Made by a program: the position numbers and the translations under genes | Notes under the pieces: model-generated | Database searches by the model: none | The model's input: only the letters and a program-made list of their open reading frames with translations | What the model was told of the DNA's origin: nothing | Shown: in pieces, positions 42,919 through 51,184 of the stretch | How the letters are laid out: every line of letters begins with the position of its first letter | How positions within the stretch are numbered: the stretch's first letter is position 1 | Source of the DNA: Actinomycetota bacterium | GTDB taxonomy: Bacteria; Actinomycetota; CADDZG01; JAHWKV01; JAOPZY01 | DNA: 64,000 nt | Assembly: GCA_035765775.1 (NCBI GenBank) | Contig: DASTWV010000043.1 | Span: forward strand, 173,331 to 237,330 | Direction of reading: 5' to 3'

Positions 42919-44781
42919 GTGACGCCCCAGAGGCCCGCGAGCTCGTTCGGCCCCCCGCCTCCCCCCGAACCCCCGGAGGAGCCGTCCCCCGCGGCCCAGG
43001 CGGCGCCGGCTGGGCCAGTGCAGCCGGCCCGGGTCAGTTCGTTCGGCACCCCCGCTCCGGCACCGACGGAGACTGCGCCCGCCGAGGCTGCCGCCCCATG
43101 GACGCCGGCCGGGGACGGCATGGCCCCCCCGGGGAGCAGCGGGGTGAGCGTGGACGTGTCCACCCCGGCGCCCCCTCCCCCGGCACCGGAGCCGAAACCC
43201 AGGAAAGCCAAGTGGTCCCTCTTCGGGCGGCGCCACAAGGCAGAGGCCCCGACCCCCGGCCCAGTTGCAGCGCCCGCCGCTCCCCCGGCGCTGACTCCGC
43301 CGCCAGTCACCCCGCCACCGCCACTTCTGCACGCCCCGGAGCCCGGATCCCTCGCCGAGCCGGAACCGGAACCCGAACGCCTCCCCGCTCCCCCGCCGGT
43401 CGCCGCTGAGACGACCCCGGCTCCGCCCCCGGTCGGTGGCGGCGATCGACCGCCGCGCCGGCGCTTCGCTTCGAGTCTGGGCACCGCCGCAGCACCGGTA
43501 TCCGAACCTGTGCCCGAACCTGTGCCCGAACCTGTGCCCGTGCCAGTGCCTGAACCGGCCCCGCCCCGGCCAGAGCCCGACCCTGTCCCCCCGGCCCCCG
43601 AGCCCCTGCCGTGGACCCCGGAGAGCCCGCTCGGCCCCGCCCCGAGCGCAGCCGCCCTGCCGAGCGCTGAGGCGTGGCCCGATGAAGCGTGGGCAGCCCG
43701 GCCCCCAGCCCTTCCGGATCCCGCTCTGGCCCCGCCGGATCCCGCTCTGGCCCCGCCGGATCTCGCTCTGGCCCCGCCCGAGCCCGCCGCGCCAACTGGC
43801 GAACCGCCACCCCTGGAACCGGTCGCGGCCCCGGAACCGCCCGAGCCCTGGGTGGAACCCCTGCCCAGCCGCCGGCGGCGCCCTGAGGCCCCGGCCAGCA
43901 GCCTCGGGACCCTGGCGGGGCCGCTCCAGCCCGCCGTCGAGGCCGGCCCCCAGTTCGGGGCTCCCACCCCGCTCCCGCCCTCCGCCGCCGAACCCGGGGT
44001 CGATCAGGCCGGGCAGCAAGCCGCCGAGCCGGCGCCACCGCAGTTCCAGATCGACCCGGCGATGGCCGCCCAGATCATTGACGCAGTAAAGATCTACGGC
44101 AGCGGCGACACCGCGGTGCGCGCCTTGGGCGGCATCTCGCTCAGCTTCGCCCGCGGCCGCTTCACCGCCATCATGGGGCCCTCGGGGTCGGGCAAGTCCA
44201 CGCTGATGCACTGCCTGGCCGGCCTGGACCGCCTGAGTAGCGGGACGGTGCTCATCGGGGGCGTGCAGCTTGACCGGCTGACCGACAAGGCCCTCACCCA
44301 GCTCCGCCGGGACCGGGTCGGCTTCGTCTTCCAGACCTACAACCTGGTGCCGACGCTGACGGCCATCGAGAACATCACCCTGCCCCTCGACCTCGCCCGG
44401 GCCAAGCGGGACAAGGCGTGGATCGACTCGGTGATCGACACCCTGCGGATCCGGGACCGGCTCGGCCACAAGCCCGACGAGCTCTCAGGCGGCCAGCAGC
44501 AGCGGGTGGCGGTGGCCCGGGCGCTGGTGACCCGGCCGGAGATCATCTTCGCCGACGAGCCCACCGGCAACCTGGACACCCGGGCGGGCGCTGAGGTCCT
44601 CAGCATCCTCAAGGCCAGCGTGCAGGACCTCGGCCAGACCGTGGTCATGGTGACCCACGACCCGGTGGCCGCCGGCTACGCCGACCGGGCCATATTCCTG
44701 GTGGACGGCCTCGCTGTGAGCGAGATGTTCGAGCCCACAGCCGAGCGGGTGCTGGACCAGATGAAGACGCTCGGGGGCTGA
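42919..44781 (+). CDS. MacB/LolD-type ABC ATPase with long proline-rich N-terminus
   Basis: The last 240 residues are a complete ATPase of the MacB/LolD group: Walker [20 protein letters not shown] (about 419), [17 protein letters not shown], signature [17 protein letters not shown] and Walker [14 protein letters not shown]. The first 380 residues are disordered and rich in Pro, Ala and Glu. They contain tandem motifs ([17 protein letters not shown] three times) and four SSFG/SSLG-type motifs. ATPases of this family normally lack such a tail. The GTG start is the first in frame; a later start would still leave most of the tail. The permease follows after 6 bp. Confidence 0.9.
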   Translation: MTPQRPASSFGPPPPPEPPEEPSPAAQAAPAGPVQPARVSSFGTPAPAPTETAPAEAAAPWTPAGDGMAPPGSSGVSVDVSTPAPPPPAPEPKPRKAKWSLFGRRHKAEAPTPGPVAAPAAPPALTPPPVTPPPPLLHAPEPGSLAEPEPEPERLPAPPPVAAETTPAPPPVGGGDRPPRRRFASSLGTAAAPVSEPVPEPVPEPVPVPVPEPAPPRPEPDPVPPAPEPLPWTPESPLGPAPSAAALPSAEAWPDEAWAARPPALPDPALAPPDPALAPPDLALAPPEPAAPTGEPPPLEPVAAPEPPEPWVEPLPSRRRRPEAPASSLGTLAGPLQPAVEAGPQFGAPTPLPPSAAEPGVDQAGQQAAEPAPPQFQIDPAMAAQIIDAVKIYGSGDTAVRALGGISLSFARGRFTAIMGPSGSGKSTLMHCLAGLDRLSSGTVLIGGVQLDRLTDKALTQLRRDRVGFVFQTYNLVPTLTAIENITLPLDLARAKRDKAWIDSVIDTLRIRDRLGHKPDELSGGQQQRVAVARALVTRPEIIFADEPTGNLDTRAGAEVLSILKASVQDLGQTVVMVTHDPVAAGYADRAIFLVDGLAVSEMFEPTAERVLDQMKTLGG

Positions 44782-44787
44782 CCCGGG

Positions 44788-47331
44788 GTGCTGAAGGCCA
44801 CCATCAAGGCGCTCCTCGCGCACAAGCTGCGCCTGGCCCTGACCGCGCTGGCCGTGGTCCTCGGCGTGGCCTTCATGGCCGGGACGCTGGTGCTGACCGG
44901 GAGCATCAAAAAGAGCCTCACGTCGATCTTCAGCCAGAGCCAGGCGGGCAAGGCGGTGATCGTCCGGGGCATCTCGTCCTTCGGCAACCAGAACAACCAG
45001 GGTCAGGGCTTTGGCGGCAACACCCGGCCACTGGTCCCCGAGTCGCTCCTCACCCTCGTCCAGTCGGTCCCCGGGGTGGAGGTGGCCGACGGCGCCGTGC
45101 AGGGCACGGTCACCGTGGTGGGCAAGGACGGCAAGTCCGTGGCGGGCCACTTCCCCACCCTCGGCTTCGCCTGGGAGCCCGACCATGTCCTCTCCCTGCT
45201 CAGCCTGCGCACGGGCCGGCCACCGCAGCGCGCCGGTGAGGTGGTCATCGACCAGAAGACGGCCACGGCGAAGCATCTGACCAGGGGGTCCCGGGTGACG
45301 GTGACGGGGAACCTCGGCCCGCAGTCCTACACCGTCGTCGGCGTCATGGGCTTCGGTACGCAGGACACCGTGGCCGGGGCCACCATCGTGGCCTTCGACA
45401 CCGCCACGGCGCAGAGGATCATCGGCCAGCCTGGCTTCTTCACCGAGATCGACGTGGCGTCCACGCCGGGGAACACCGTCGAGCAGCTGGTCAGCGCCAT
45501 CGGGAGGAAGCTGCCGCCCCATTTCGAGGCGGTCAGCGCGGCGGCAGTGGCGAAGCAGAACGCCGACGCGGTGAACTCATTCGTCAGCATCTTCAACGAC
45601 TTCCTCCTGGCCTTCGCCTTCATCTCGCTGTTCGTCGGGGCATTCCTGATCTTCAACACCTTCACCATCCTGGTGGGCCAGCGCACCCGGGAGCTGGCCC
45701 TGCTGCGGGCAGTGGGGGCAGGCCGGGGCCAGGTGGTGGCATCGGTCCTGGGGGAGGCCATCCTCACCGGCCTGTTCGGCTCGGCGGTCGGCCTGGGGGT
45801 GGGCATCGTGCTGGCCTATGTCTTCTACCACCTGGTGAAGTCGTTCCTCAGCCTCAGCGCCACCAGCCTGCAGATCACGCCCTGGATCGTGGTGCTGTCC
45901 CTGGTGGTCGGGACGGTCATCACATCGGTCTCCGCGCTGATCCCCGCCCTGCGCGCCGCCCGGGTCCCCCCGGTGGCGGCCATGCGCGATGACGTCACGG
46001 TGGTCGAAGCCCCCCTGCGGCGGCGGGCGACCATCGGCGGGGTGGTGCTGGCCGTGGGTCTCGGCCTGCTGGCAGCGGGGCTGTTCGGGACCAAGACCAT
46101 CCAGGTCGCCGGGGCGGGAGCCGCGGTCACCTTCATCGGCGTTGCCATGCTGGTGCCCCTGTTCGCCGGACCGCTGGCCCGGTTCCTGGGGCTACCGCTG
46201 CCTCTGCTGCAGGGAGTCAAGGGCCGGATCGGCAAGGAGAACGCCGCCCGCAACCCTCGGCGGACCGCGGCCACCGCCTCGGCGCTGATGATCGGCGTCG
46301 CGGTCGTGACCGCCATCGCCACCCTGGTGACATCCGCCGTCGCCTCGTTCACCGGCATCTTCGACAAGAGTTTCCAGGCGAGCTACGTCATCTCGTCGAC
46401 CAACGAAGACTTCGCCGATCTGCCGGTGCAGGTCGCCCTGCACCAACTGCCCGGCATCGCCGCCGCCAGCGGGTTCCAGAGCCTGGAGTTCCATCTGAAG
46501 GGGGCAGACGAAGCCGTCGGTGGCCTGGACGCCGTGCAGGGCCCCAAGGTCTTCAATGTCCAGATGGTGTCGGGCTCGGTCAAGGCCCTGGCCGAGGGCA
46601 AGCTTCTGGTCGACCAGACCACGGCCACCAACGACCACGTTCACCTCGGCGACACCCTGGTGATGACCTTTGCCACCACCGGAGCGAAGTCGGCGATCGT
46701 GGGCGGGATCTACCGGGACAACTTCCTGCTGGGCCACTACGTGCTGGAATCCTCGCTGCTGGCCGCCAACACCAACACGCTGCGCGACGTCGTGCTCCTG
46801 GTGAAGGCATCGTCGCCCTCCCCCGCCTTCCAGAGCCGAATCAAAAAAGCCCTGGCGGGCTTCCCGAACCTCAAGATCCAAACGGGCGCCGAGTTCAACG
46901 CCGACCAGGAGAAGCAGGTGAAGGGCAGCCTCAACTTCGTCTACGCCCTGCTGTTCCTCTCGATCATCATTGCCCTGTTCGGCATCCTCAACACCCTGGC
47001 GCTGTCGGTCTTCGAGCGGACCCGGGAGATCGGGCTCATGCGGGCGGTGGGCATGTTCCGTCCCCAGGTGCGGGGCATGATCCGGGGCGAGGCGGTGATC
47101 ATCACCCTCATCGGGGCGGTCCTGGGCATCGTCGTGGGCGTTGGGATCGGCGTGGCCATCGTGGAGACCGTCGCGGGCCAGAGCGGGTCGCCGATCACGC
47201 AGGTGGCCTTCCCGATCTCCACCCTCATCACAGTGATCATCGGGGCGATCCTGGGCGGCATCCTCGCCGCCATCCTCCCGGCGATCCGGGCCTCCCGCCT
47301 CGACGTGCTGAGGGCGATCACCACGGTGTGA
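44788..47331 (+). CDS. FtsX/MacB-like ABC permease
   Basis: The 847-aa membrane protein has an N-terminal span (LRLALTALAVVLGVAFMAGT), a large extracytoplasmic MacB-PCD-like domain, and a first FtsX block of three spans (FLLAFAFISLFVGAFLIFN to VVLSLVVGTVITSVSALI) with RTRELALLRAVGAGRGQV. A second set follows, ending with ERTREIGLMRAVGMFRPQV and spans to the C-terminus. The two-FtsX layout fits lipoprotein or peptide exporters. It partners the ATPase before it; the next gene overlaps its end. Confidence 0.92.
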   Translation: MLKATIKALLAHKLRLALTALAVVLGVAFMAGTLVLTGSIKKSLTSIFSQSQAGKAVIVRGISSFGNQNNQGQGFGGNTRPLVPESLLTLVQSVPGVEVADGAVQGTVTVVGKDGKSVAGHFPTLGFAWEPDHVLSLLSLRTGRPPQRAGEVVIDQKTATAKHLTRGSRVTVTGNLGPQSYTVVGVMGFGTQDTVAGATIVAFDTATAQRIIGQPGFFTEIDVASTPGNTVEQLVSAIGRKLPPHFEAVSAAAVAKQNADAVNSFVSIFNDFLLAFAFISLFVGAFLIFNTFTILVGQRTRELALLRAVGAGRGQVVASVLGEAILTGLFGSAVGLGVGIVLAYVFYHLVKSFLSLSATSLQITPWIVVLSLVVGTVITSVSALIPALRAARVPPVAAMRDDVTVVEAPLRRRATIGGVVLAVGLGLLAAGLFGTKTIQVAGAGAAVTFIGVAMLVPLFAGPLARFLGLPLPLLQGVKGRIGKENAARNPRRTAATASALMIGVAVVTAIATLVTSAVASFTGIFDKSFQASYVISSTNEDFADLPVQVALHQLPGIAAASGFQSLEFHLKGADEAVGGLDAVQGPKVFNVQMVSGSVKALAEGKLLVDQTTATNDHVHLGDTLVMTFATTGAKSAIVGGIYRDNFLLGHYVLESSLLAANTNTLRDVVLLVKASSPSPAFQSRIKKALAGFPNLKIQTGAEFNADQEKQVKGSLNFVYALLFLSIIIALFGILNTLALSVFERTREIGLMRAVGMFRPQVRGMIRGEAVIITLIGAVLGIVVGVGIGVAIVETVAGQSGSPITQVAFPISTLITVIIGAILGGILAAILPAIRASRLDVLRAITTV

Positions 47332-47780
47332 CCCGGTCCTGGCTCGCTCAGCTCAACGTGGCACGGCTGAAGGGGCCGTTGGACTCACCGCAGTTGGCCG
47401 GGTTCATGGAGCTGTTGGACGGGATCAACGCCCTGGCCGACGCCGCGCCCGGCTTTGTCTGGCGCCACACCGACGGCACCCGGCACACCGTCGGGCTGCT
47501 GGGGGATCCCCACCTGCTGGTCAACCTGTCGGTCTGGGAGTCGATTGCCGCCCTGCGCGACTTCACCTACGGCAGCGAGGCGGCCAGCGCCCATGCCCGG
47601 GCTCTCGGGCGGCGCCGGGAGTGGTTCGACCGCATGCGGGAGGCGCACCAGGTGCTCTGGTGGATCCCGGCGGGGACGCTGCCCACCCTGGAGGAAGCCG
47701 GGGAGCGCCTGCGTCACCTGCAGACCCACCGGTCCAGCCCGTACGCCTTCACCTTCCGCAGCCCGAGGCCGCCGCCGTGA
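47328..47780 (+). CDS. DUF3291 domain protein
   Basis: The 150-aa protein shows LAQLNVARLKGPLDSPQLAG, FVWRHTDGTRHTVGLLGDP, LLVNLSVWESIAALRDFTYG, FDRMREAHQVLWWIPAG and PTLEEAGERLRHLQTH, which is the DUF3291 pattern and belongs to the dimeric alpha-beta barrel (monooxygenase-like) group. Its GTG overlaps the permease stop and its own stop overlaps the next GTG. The function is unknown; the coupling suggests a role tied to the exporter or to the RnfD-like protein. Confidence 0.85.
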   Translation: MTRSWLAQLNVARLKGPLDSPQLAGFMELLDGINALADAAPGFVWRHTDGTRHTVGLLGDPHLLVNLSVWESIAALRDFTYGSEAASAHARALGRRREWFDRMREAHQVLWWIPAGTLPTLEEAGERLRHLQTHRSSPYAFTFRSPRPPP

Positions 47781-49333
47781 GGGCCGGCGAGCTGGCTCCG
47801 CCCCCTCCGGTGGGGACGCCCTCCGGGTGGGTGCTGCGCATCGGGCAGCGGGCGATCCCGGTGGTCGGGCCGTCGTGGCGCGACCCCCGGCTGCATGTCG
47901 CCGCGGTCATCGTCAGCCTGCAGGTGCTGGGCCAGGCTGTGCTGGGCTTCCAGCTCTCCATCGCCCAGATCCTGGTGACCATCCTGACGTGCGCCGCGCT
48001 CGAGGTGGGCATCACGCTGGTGCGGCGACAGGTGCTCCTGTGGCCCGCCTCGGCCCTCCTCACCGGCAACGGCGTGGCCCTCCTGCTGCGGGCCACCGGG
48101 ACCGGGCACGGGCAGTGGTGGAGCCTGCAGGGGGCGGGGTACTTCGCCCTGGCAGGCACCCTGTCGCTCGGGTCGAAATATGTGCTCCGCGGCCGGGGCG
48201 GCCACATTTTCAACCCGTCCAACTTCGGGCTGGTCTGCGTGTTCCTGCTGTTCGGCACCCGGGTGGTGAACCCCCAGGACCTGTGGTGGGGGCCGATGTC
48301 GCCCGGCCTGGCGCTCACGATGGTGGTCATCGTCGCCGGGGGGCTGACCCTCGTGGCCCGGGTGCGGATGGTGGGCACCGCCGTGGCGTTCTGGGTGGTC
48401 TTCGCGGTGCTGACCGGCGTCACGGCGGCCACCGGCCACTGCATGACGGCCCGGTGGCACCTCGGCCCGGTGTGCGGCGGCTCGTACTGGTGGTCGCTGG
48501 CGCTGTCGCCCGAGATCCTCGTCTTCCTGTTCTTCATGATCACCGACCCCAAGACCGCCCCCGAGGGCCGGGCGAGCCGGGTGGCCTTCGGGGCGCTGGT
48601 CGGGCTGCTGGCGGCGCTGGCGGTCGCCCCGGCGGGCACCGAGTTCTGGACCAAGCTCGGCGTCCTGGGGGCGCTGGCGGTGGCGTGCGCCGGGCGCCCG
48701 TTCATCGATGCTGCGGTGTCCCGGTTCGGCCGGGCGTGGGGGCGGCGCCTGGCGCCCTTGGCGACCGGCGGGGTGGTGCTGGCGGTTGCCGGCCTGGTGG
48801 TGGCCGGGCTCCCGGCGCGGCCCACCGCCGCCGCGGTGCCGGCCCAGGCGATGGCGCCCCGGCACATCACCGTCTCGCCGCCGGCCCTCCCGCCCTCGGT
48901 GGGCATCGACCCGTCGGTGGGCAAGGTGGTCGGGGGCGTGCCGCCGGCGCTGGCGCAGCAGCTGGCGTCGGCACTCGCCGGCGACCTCGCCCTGGAAGCC
49001 CAGGCCCTGCAGAACCGGGACAGGGCGGTGGCGGCAGAGGCGGGCACGGGCGACTGGCTTGCGGCGCTGGACCGCACCATCGCCCAGGGCGGGCTGATCG
49101 AGGTCCCGACCTACCACCTCACGAAACTGACGGTCGTGGCGGTACCCAATCCCCTGCGGCCCCAGGACCCGCCCCGGCTCGGCGTGGTGGTCACGGGATC
49201 GGTGCAGTGGACCGCCGAGGGGACGGCCATAGTGGGCCAGGTGGTACGGGCGCCGTCCCCCGGGCTGCACGAGACCTTTGTGATGGCACCATCGCCCGGC
49301 GCTCCAGCCCTGATCTCGGCGGTCATCGGCTGA
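47777..49333 (+). CDS. RnfD/NqrB-family (UnbU-like) membrane protein
   Basis: The 518-aa protein starts at a GTG overlapping the preceding stop. About nine spans occupy residues 30-350 (LHVAAVIVSLQVLGQAVLGF, FNPSNFGLVCVFLLFGT, LVVAGLPARP and others), matching the Nqr2/RnfD fold with HIFNPSNFGLV as its best signature. The C-terminal 160 residues are outside the membrane (HLTKLTVVAVPNPLRP, LGVVVTGSVQW). Similar proteins occur in enediyne clusters as UnbU and elsewhere without known activity. No covalent-FMN Thr motif was found. A redox or transport role is possible. Confidence 0.75.
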   Translation: MRAGELAPPPPVGTPSGWVLRIGQRAIPVVGPSWRDPRLHVAAVIVSLQVLGQAVLGFQLSIAQILVTILTCAALEVGITLVRRQVLLWPASALLTGNGVALLLRATGTGHGQWWSLQGAGYFALAGTLSLGSKYVLRGRGGHIFNPSNFGLVCVFLLFGTRVVNPQDLWWGPMSPGLALTMVVIVAGGLTLVARVRMVGTAVAFWVVFAVLTGVTAATGHCMTARWHLGPVCGGSYWWSLALSPEILVFLFFMITDPKTAPEGRASRVAFGALVGLLAALAVAPAGTEFWTKLGVLGALAVACAGRPFIDAAVSRFGRAWGRRLAPLATGGVVLAVAGLVVAGLPARPTAAAVPAQAMAPRHITVSPPALPPSVGIDPSVGKVVGGVPPALAQQLASALAGDLALEAQALQNRDRAVAAEAGTGDWLAALDRTIAQGGLIEVPTYHLTKLTVVAVPNPLRPQDPPRLGVVVTGSVQWTAEGTAIVGQVVRAPSPGLHETFVMAPSPGAPALISAVIG

Positions 49334-49346
49334 CGGGGCCCCGCCT

Positions 49347-50306
49347 TCAGGTGCCCAGGGCCTCCAGGAGTGCCCGCAGGAGCTCGACGGCGTCCACCGT
49401 GGTGCCGTAGTCGGCCGCCAGGAAGAACGGGGCCTCCGCGTCGGTGGTGCAGGCCACGATGAGCTCCGAGGCCCGGACGCCCTCCAGGTGCTCGGGCGCC
49501 CCCGAGATGCCGAAGGCGAGGTAGGCCCGGGGCCGGACCTTGACCCCCGACTTGCCGACGTGGCGGGTGCGGGGCAGCCAGCCGAGGTCGCACACCTGCG
49601 AGGTGCCGGCGAGCGCCGCGCCGAGGGCGGTGGCCACGTCGGTGGCCAAAGGGACGTTGTCGGCCGACTGCAGCCCGCGGCCGACCGAGACCAGCAGCGG
49701 CGCCTTGGTGATGTCGACGTCCTCCGACTCGCCTGGGGGGACCTCGAGCGCCTCGGTGCGGAGGCTCCCGAGCGCCGCCGGGAGGGGGAGGTCCTCGACG
49801 CTGGCTGCGGTCCCGGCGGCGGACCCCGCCGGCGGCATGGGGAACGAGCCCGGGACGACGGCGCAGATCCCCCGGCCCCCCGCCAGGACAACCTCGGCCG
49901 CCAGGCGACCGCCGAAGAGCTGGCTCACCGCCACGAGATCGTCGCCCTCGGGGTGCAGGTCGACCACCGAGACCACCAGCGGCCTGCCTGAGCGCACCGC
50001 CAGCACCCCGCCCAGGTCCATCCCGGCGGTGGTGTTGGCCAGCAGGACCAGGTCCGGCTCCCGGGCGGTGGCCGCCGCCTCCAGGACCGCCAGCCAGGCC
50101 TCCGGGTTGTAGCGCTCCAGGCCGGGCCCATCGGCGGTCAGGACGAGGTCGGCGGGCAGGGCTGCCGGATCCGGCCCGGGGCCGATGGCCAGGGCGGTCA
50201 CCGTGCCGCCCCCGGCCAGCTCCCGGGCGCGGCCGAGCAACTCGAAGCAGGCGTCCGGGAAGGTCTCCCCGGCGGCCTCGGCCAGAACCAGGACCGGGCG
50301 GCTCAT
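49347..50306 (-). CDS. etfA: electron transfer flavoprotein subunit alpha
   Basis: The 319-aa protein binds FAD and, with EtfB, passes electrons from dehydrogenases to the quinone pool. Its C-terminal FAD signature is seen in APLLVSVGRGLQSADN, VCDLGWLPRTRHVGKSGV and LAFGISGAPEHLEGVRASE. The N-terminal half has VLVLAEAAGE and LVLLANTTAGMDLGGVLAV. Its start overlaps the EtfB stop as ATGA. The order etfB-etfA is usual. Confidence 0.93.
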   Translation of the reverse strand: MSRPVLVLAEAAGETFPDACFELLGRARELAGGGTVTALAIGPGPDPAALPADLVLTADGPGLERYNPEAWLAVLEAAATAREPDLVLLANTTAGMDLGGVLAVRSGRPLVVSVVDLHPEGDDLVAVSQLFGGRLAAEVVLAGGRGICAVVPGSFPMPPAGSAAGTAASVEDLPLPAALGSLRTEALEVPPGESEDVDITKAPLLVSVGRGLQSADNVPLATDVATALGAALAGTSQVCDLGWLPRTRHVGKSGVKVRPRAYLAFGISGAPEHLEGVRASELIVACTTDAEAPFFLAADYGTTVDAVELLRALLEALGT

Positions 50307-51067
50307 GCGAGCAGCCCCCGGGCGCGCAGGAGCCCGACGAGGGCGGCGGCCACCTCGGCCGCGTCCCCCTCCAGCATCTCCGCCCGCCGGGCCGCCGGGG
50401 GTGGCGCCAGGTGGCGGGGCACGGCGCCGCTCAGGGCGCCTGGGGTCGCGGCCACCCGCTGGACCCCGCCCCCCATGGAGGCGAGGCGGATGCGCATCTC
50501 GGAGACGTAGCGGGGATCCCGCAGCGACGACTGGATGCCGAGCACGGCGGGCGGGGTCAGGGCGAGGCGGGCCAGCCGGCCGCCGCTGTGTTCCTGGGTG
50601 ACGATCAAGCGGGTGCCGTCGGCCTCGACTTCCACGATCACCGAGGCGTGCGGGTGGCCCAGGAGACCGGCAAGGAGCACGGGGAGCTGGCCGTCGAGGT
50701 CGTCGGGCGCCTGGACCCCGGACAGGACCAGGTCGTAGGCCTGGGTGCGGATCCAGGCGGCGAGCGCCTCGGCCCGGGAGCGCCCGCTCACCCAGCCCGG
50801 ACTGAGCCCGGTCAGCAGAACGGCGCCGGTGGCACCCAGGGCGAGGGCCCGGTAGAGCGCCTCGTCCGCACCCGGCGCATCCAGGGCGACGGCGATGACG
50901 GTGCCGCCGAGGTCCTCCCGCAGCAGGAGGGCCTCCTCGAGGGCGAACTCGTCGAAGGGGTTGGTCACCCACTGGAGGCGATCGCGGTCGAGGTCGCGGC
51001 CCTCGGGTGCCACGGGCAGGCCGGCCCGGGCATCCGGCACCTGCTGCAGCACGACGATGCTGTCCAC
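50303..51067 (-). CDS. etfB: electron transfer flavoprotein subunit beta
   Basis: The 254-aa protein shows DSIVVLQQVPDAR, LQWVTNPFDEFALEEALLLR, VLSGVQAPDDLDGQLPVLLA and LLGHPHASVIVEVEADG, all typical of EtfB. It supplies AMP binding and partner contact. I chose GTG at 51067 rather than an in-frame ATG 54 bases earlier, because the extra residues do not belong to the family; a G-rich ribosome binding site is near. The C-terminal tail is slightly long. It is coupled to etfA. Confidence 0.92.
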   Translation of the reverse strand: MDSIVVLQQVPDARAGLPVAPEGRDLDRDRLQWVTNPFDEFALEEALLLREDLGGTVIAVALDAPGADEALYRALALGATGAVLLTGLSPGWVSGRSRAEALAAWIRTQAYDLVLSGVQAPDDLDGQLPVLLAGLLGHPHASVIVEVEADGTRLIVTQEHSGGRLARLALTPPAVLGIQSSLRDPRYVSEMRIRLASMGGGVQRVAATPGALSGAVPRHLAPPPAARRAEMLEGDAAEVAAALVGLLRARGLLA

Positions 51068-51184
51068 GGACCCCCCTGACACTGCGGCCCTGAACCTACC
51101 GCGCCCAATTTCAGATTCCAACTTTCTTCGCGGGGCCGTGGGAATCAGCGCCTTTCTGGCACAGCCCCTCGGTATGGTCGTGCC

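Noticed and set aside
43501..43790. Short tandem DNA repeats considered as a CRISPR or VNTR locus
   Set aside because: They are in-frame coding repeats (VPEP and DPALAPP) without spacers.
42613..44469. 618-codon minus-strand Gly/Arg-rich frame
   Set aside because: It mirrors the proline-rich tail of the ABC ATPase on the other strand; the repeats explain its open length.
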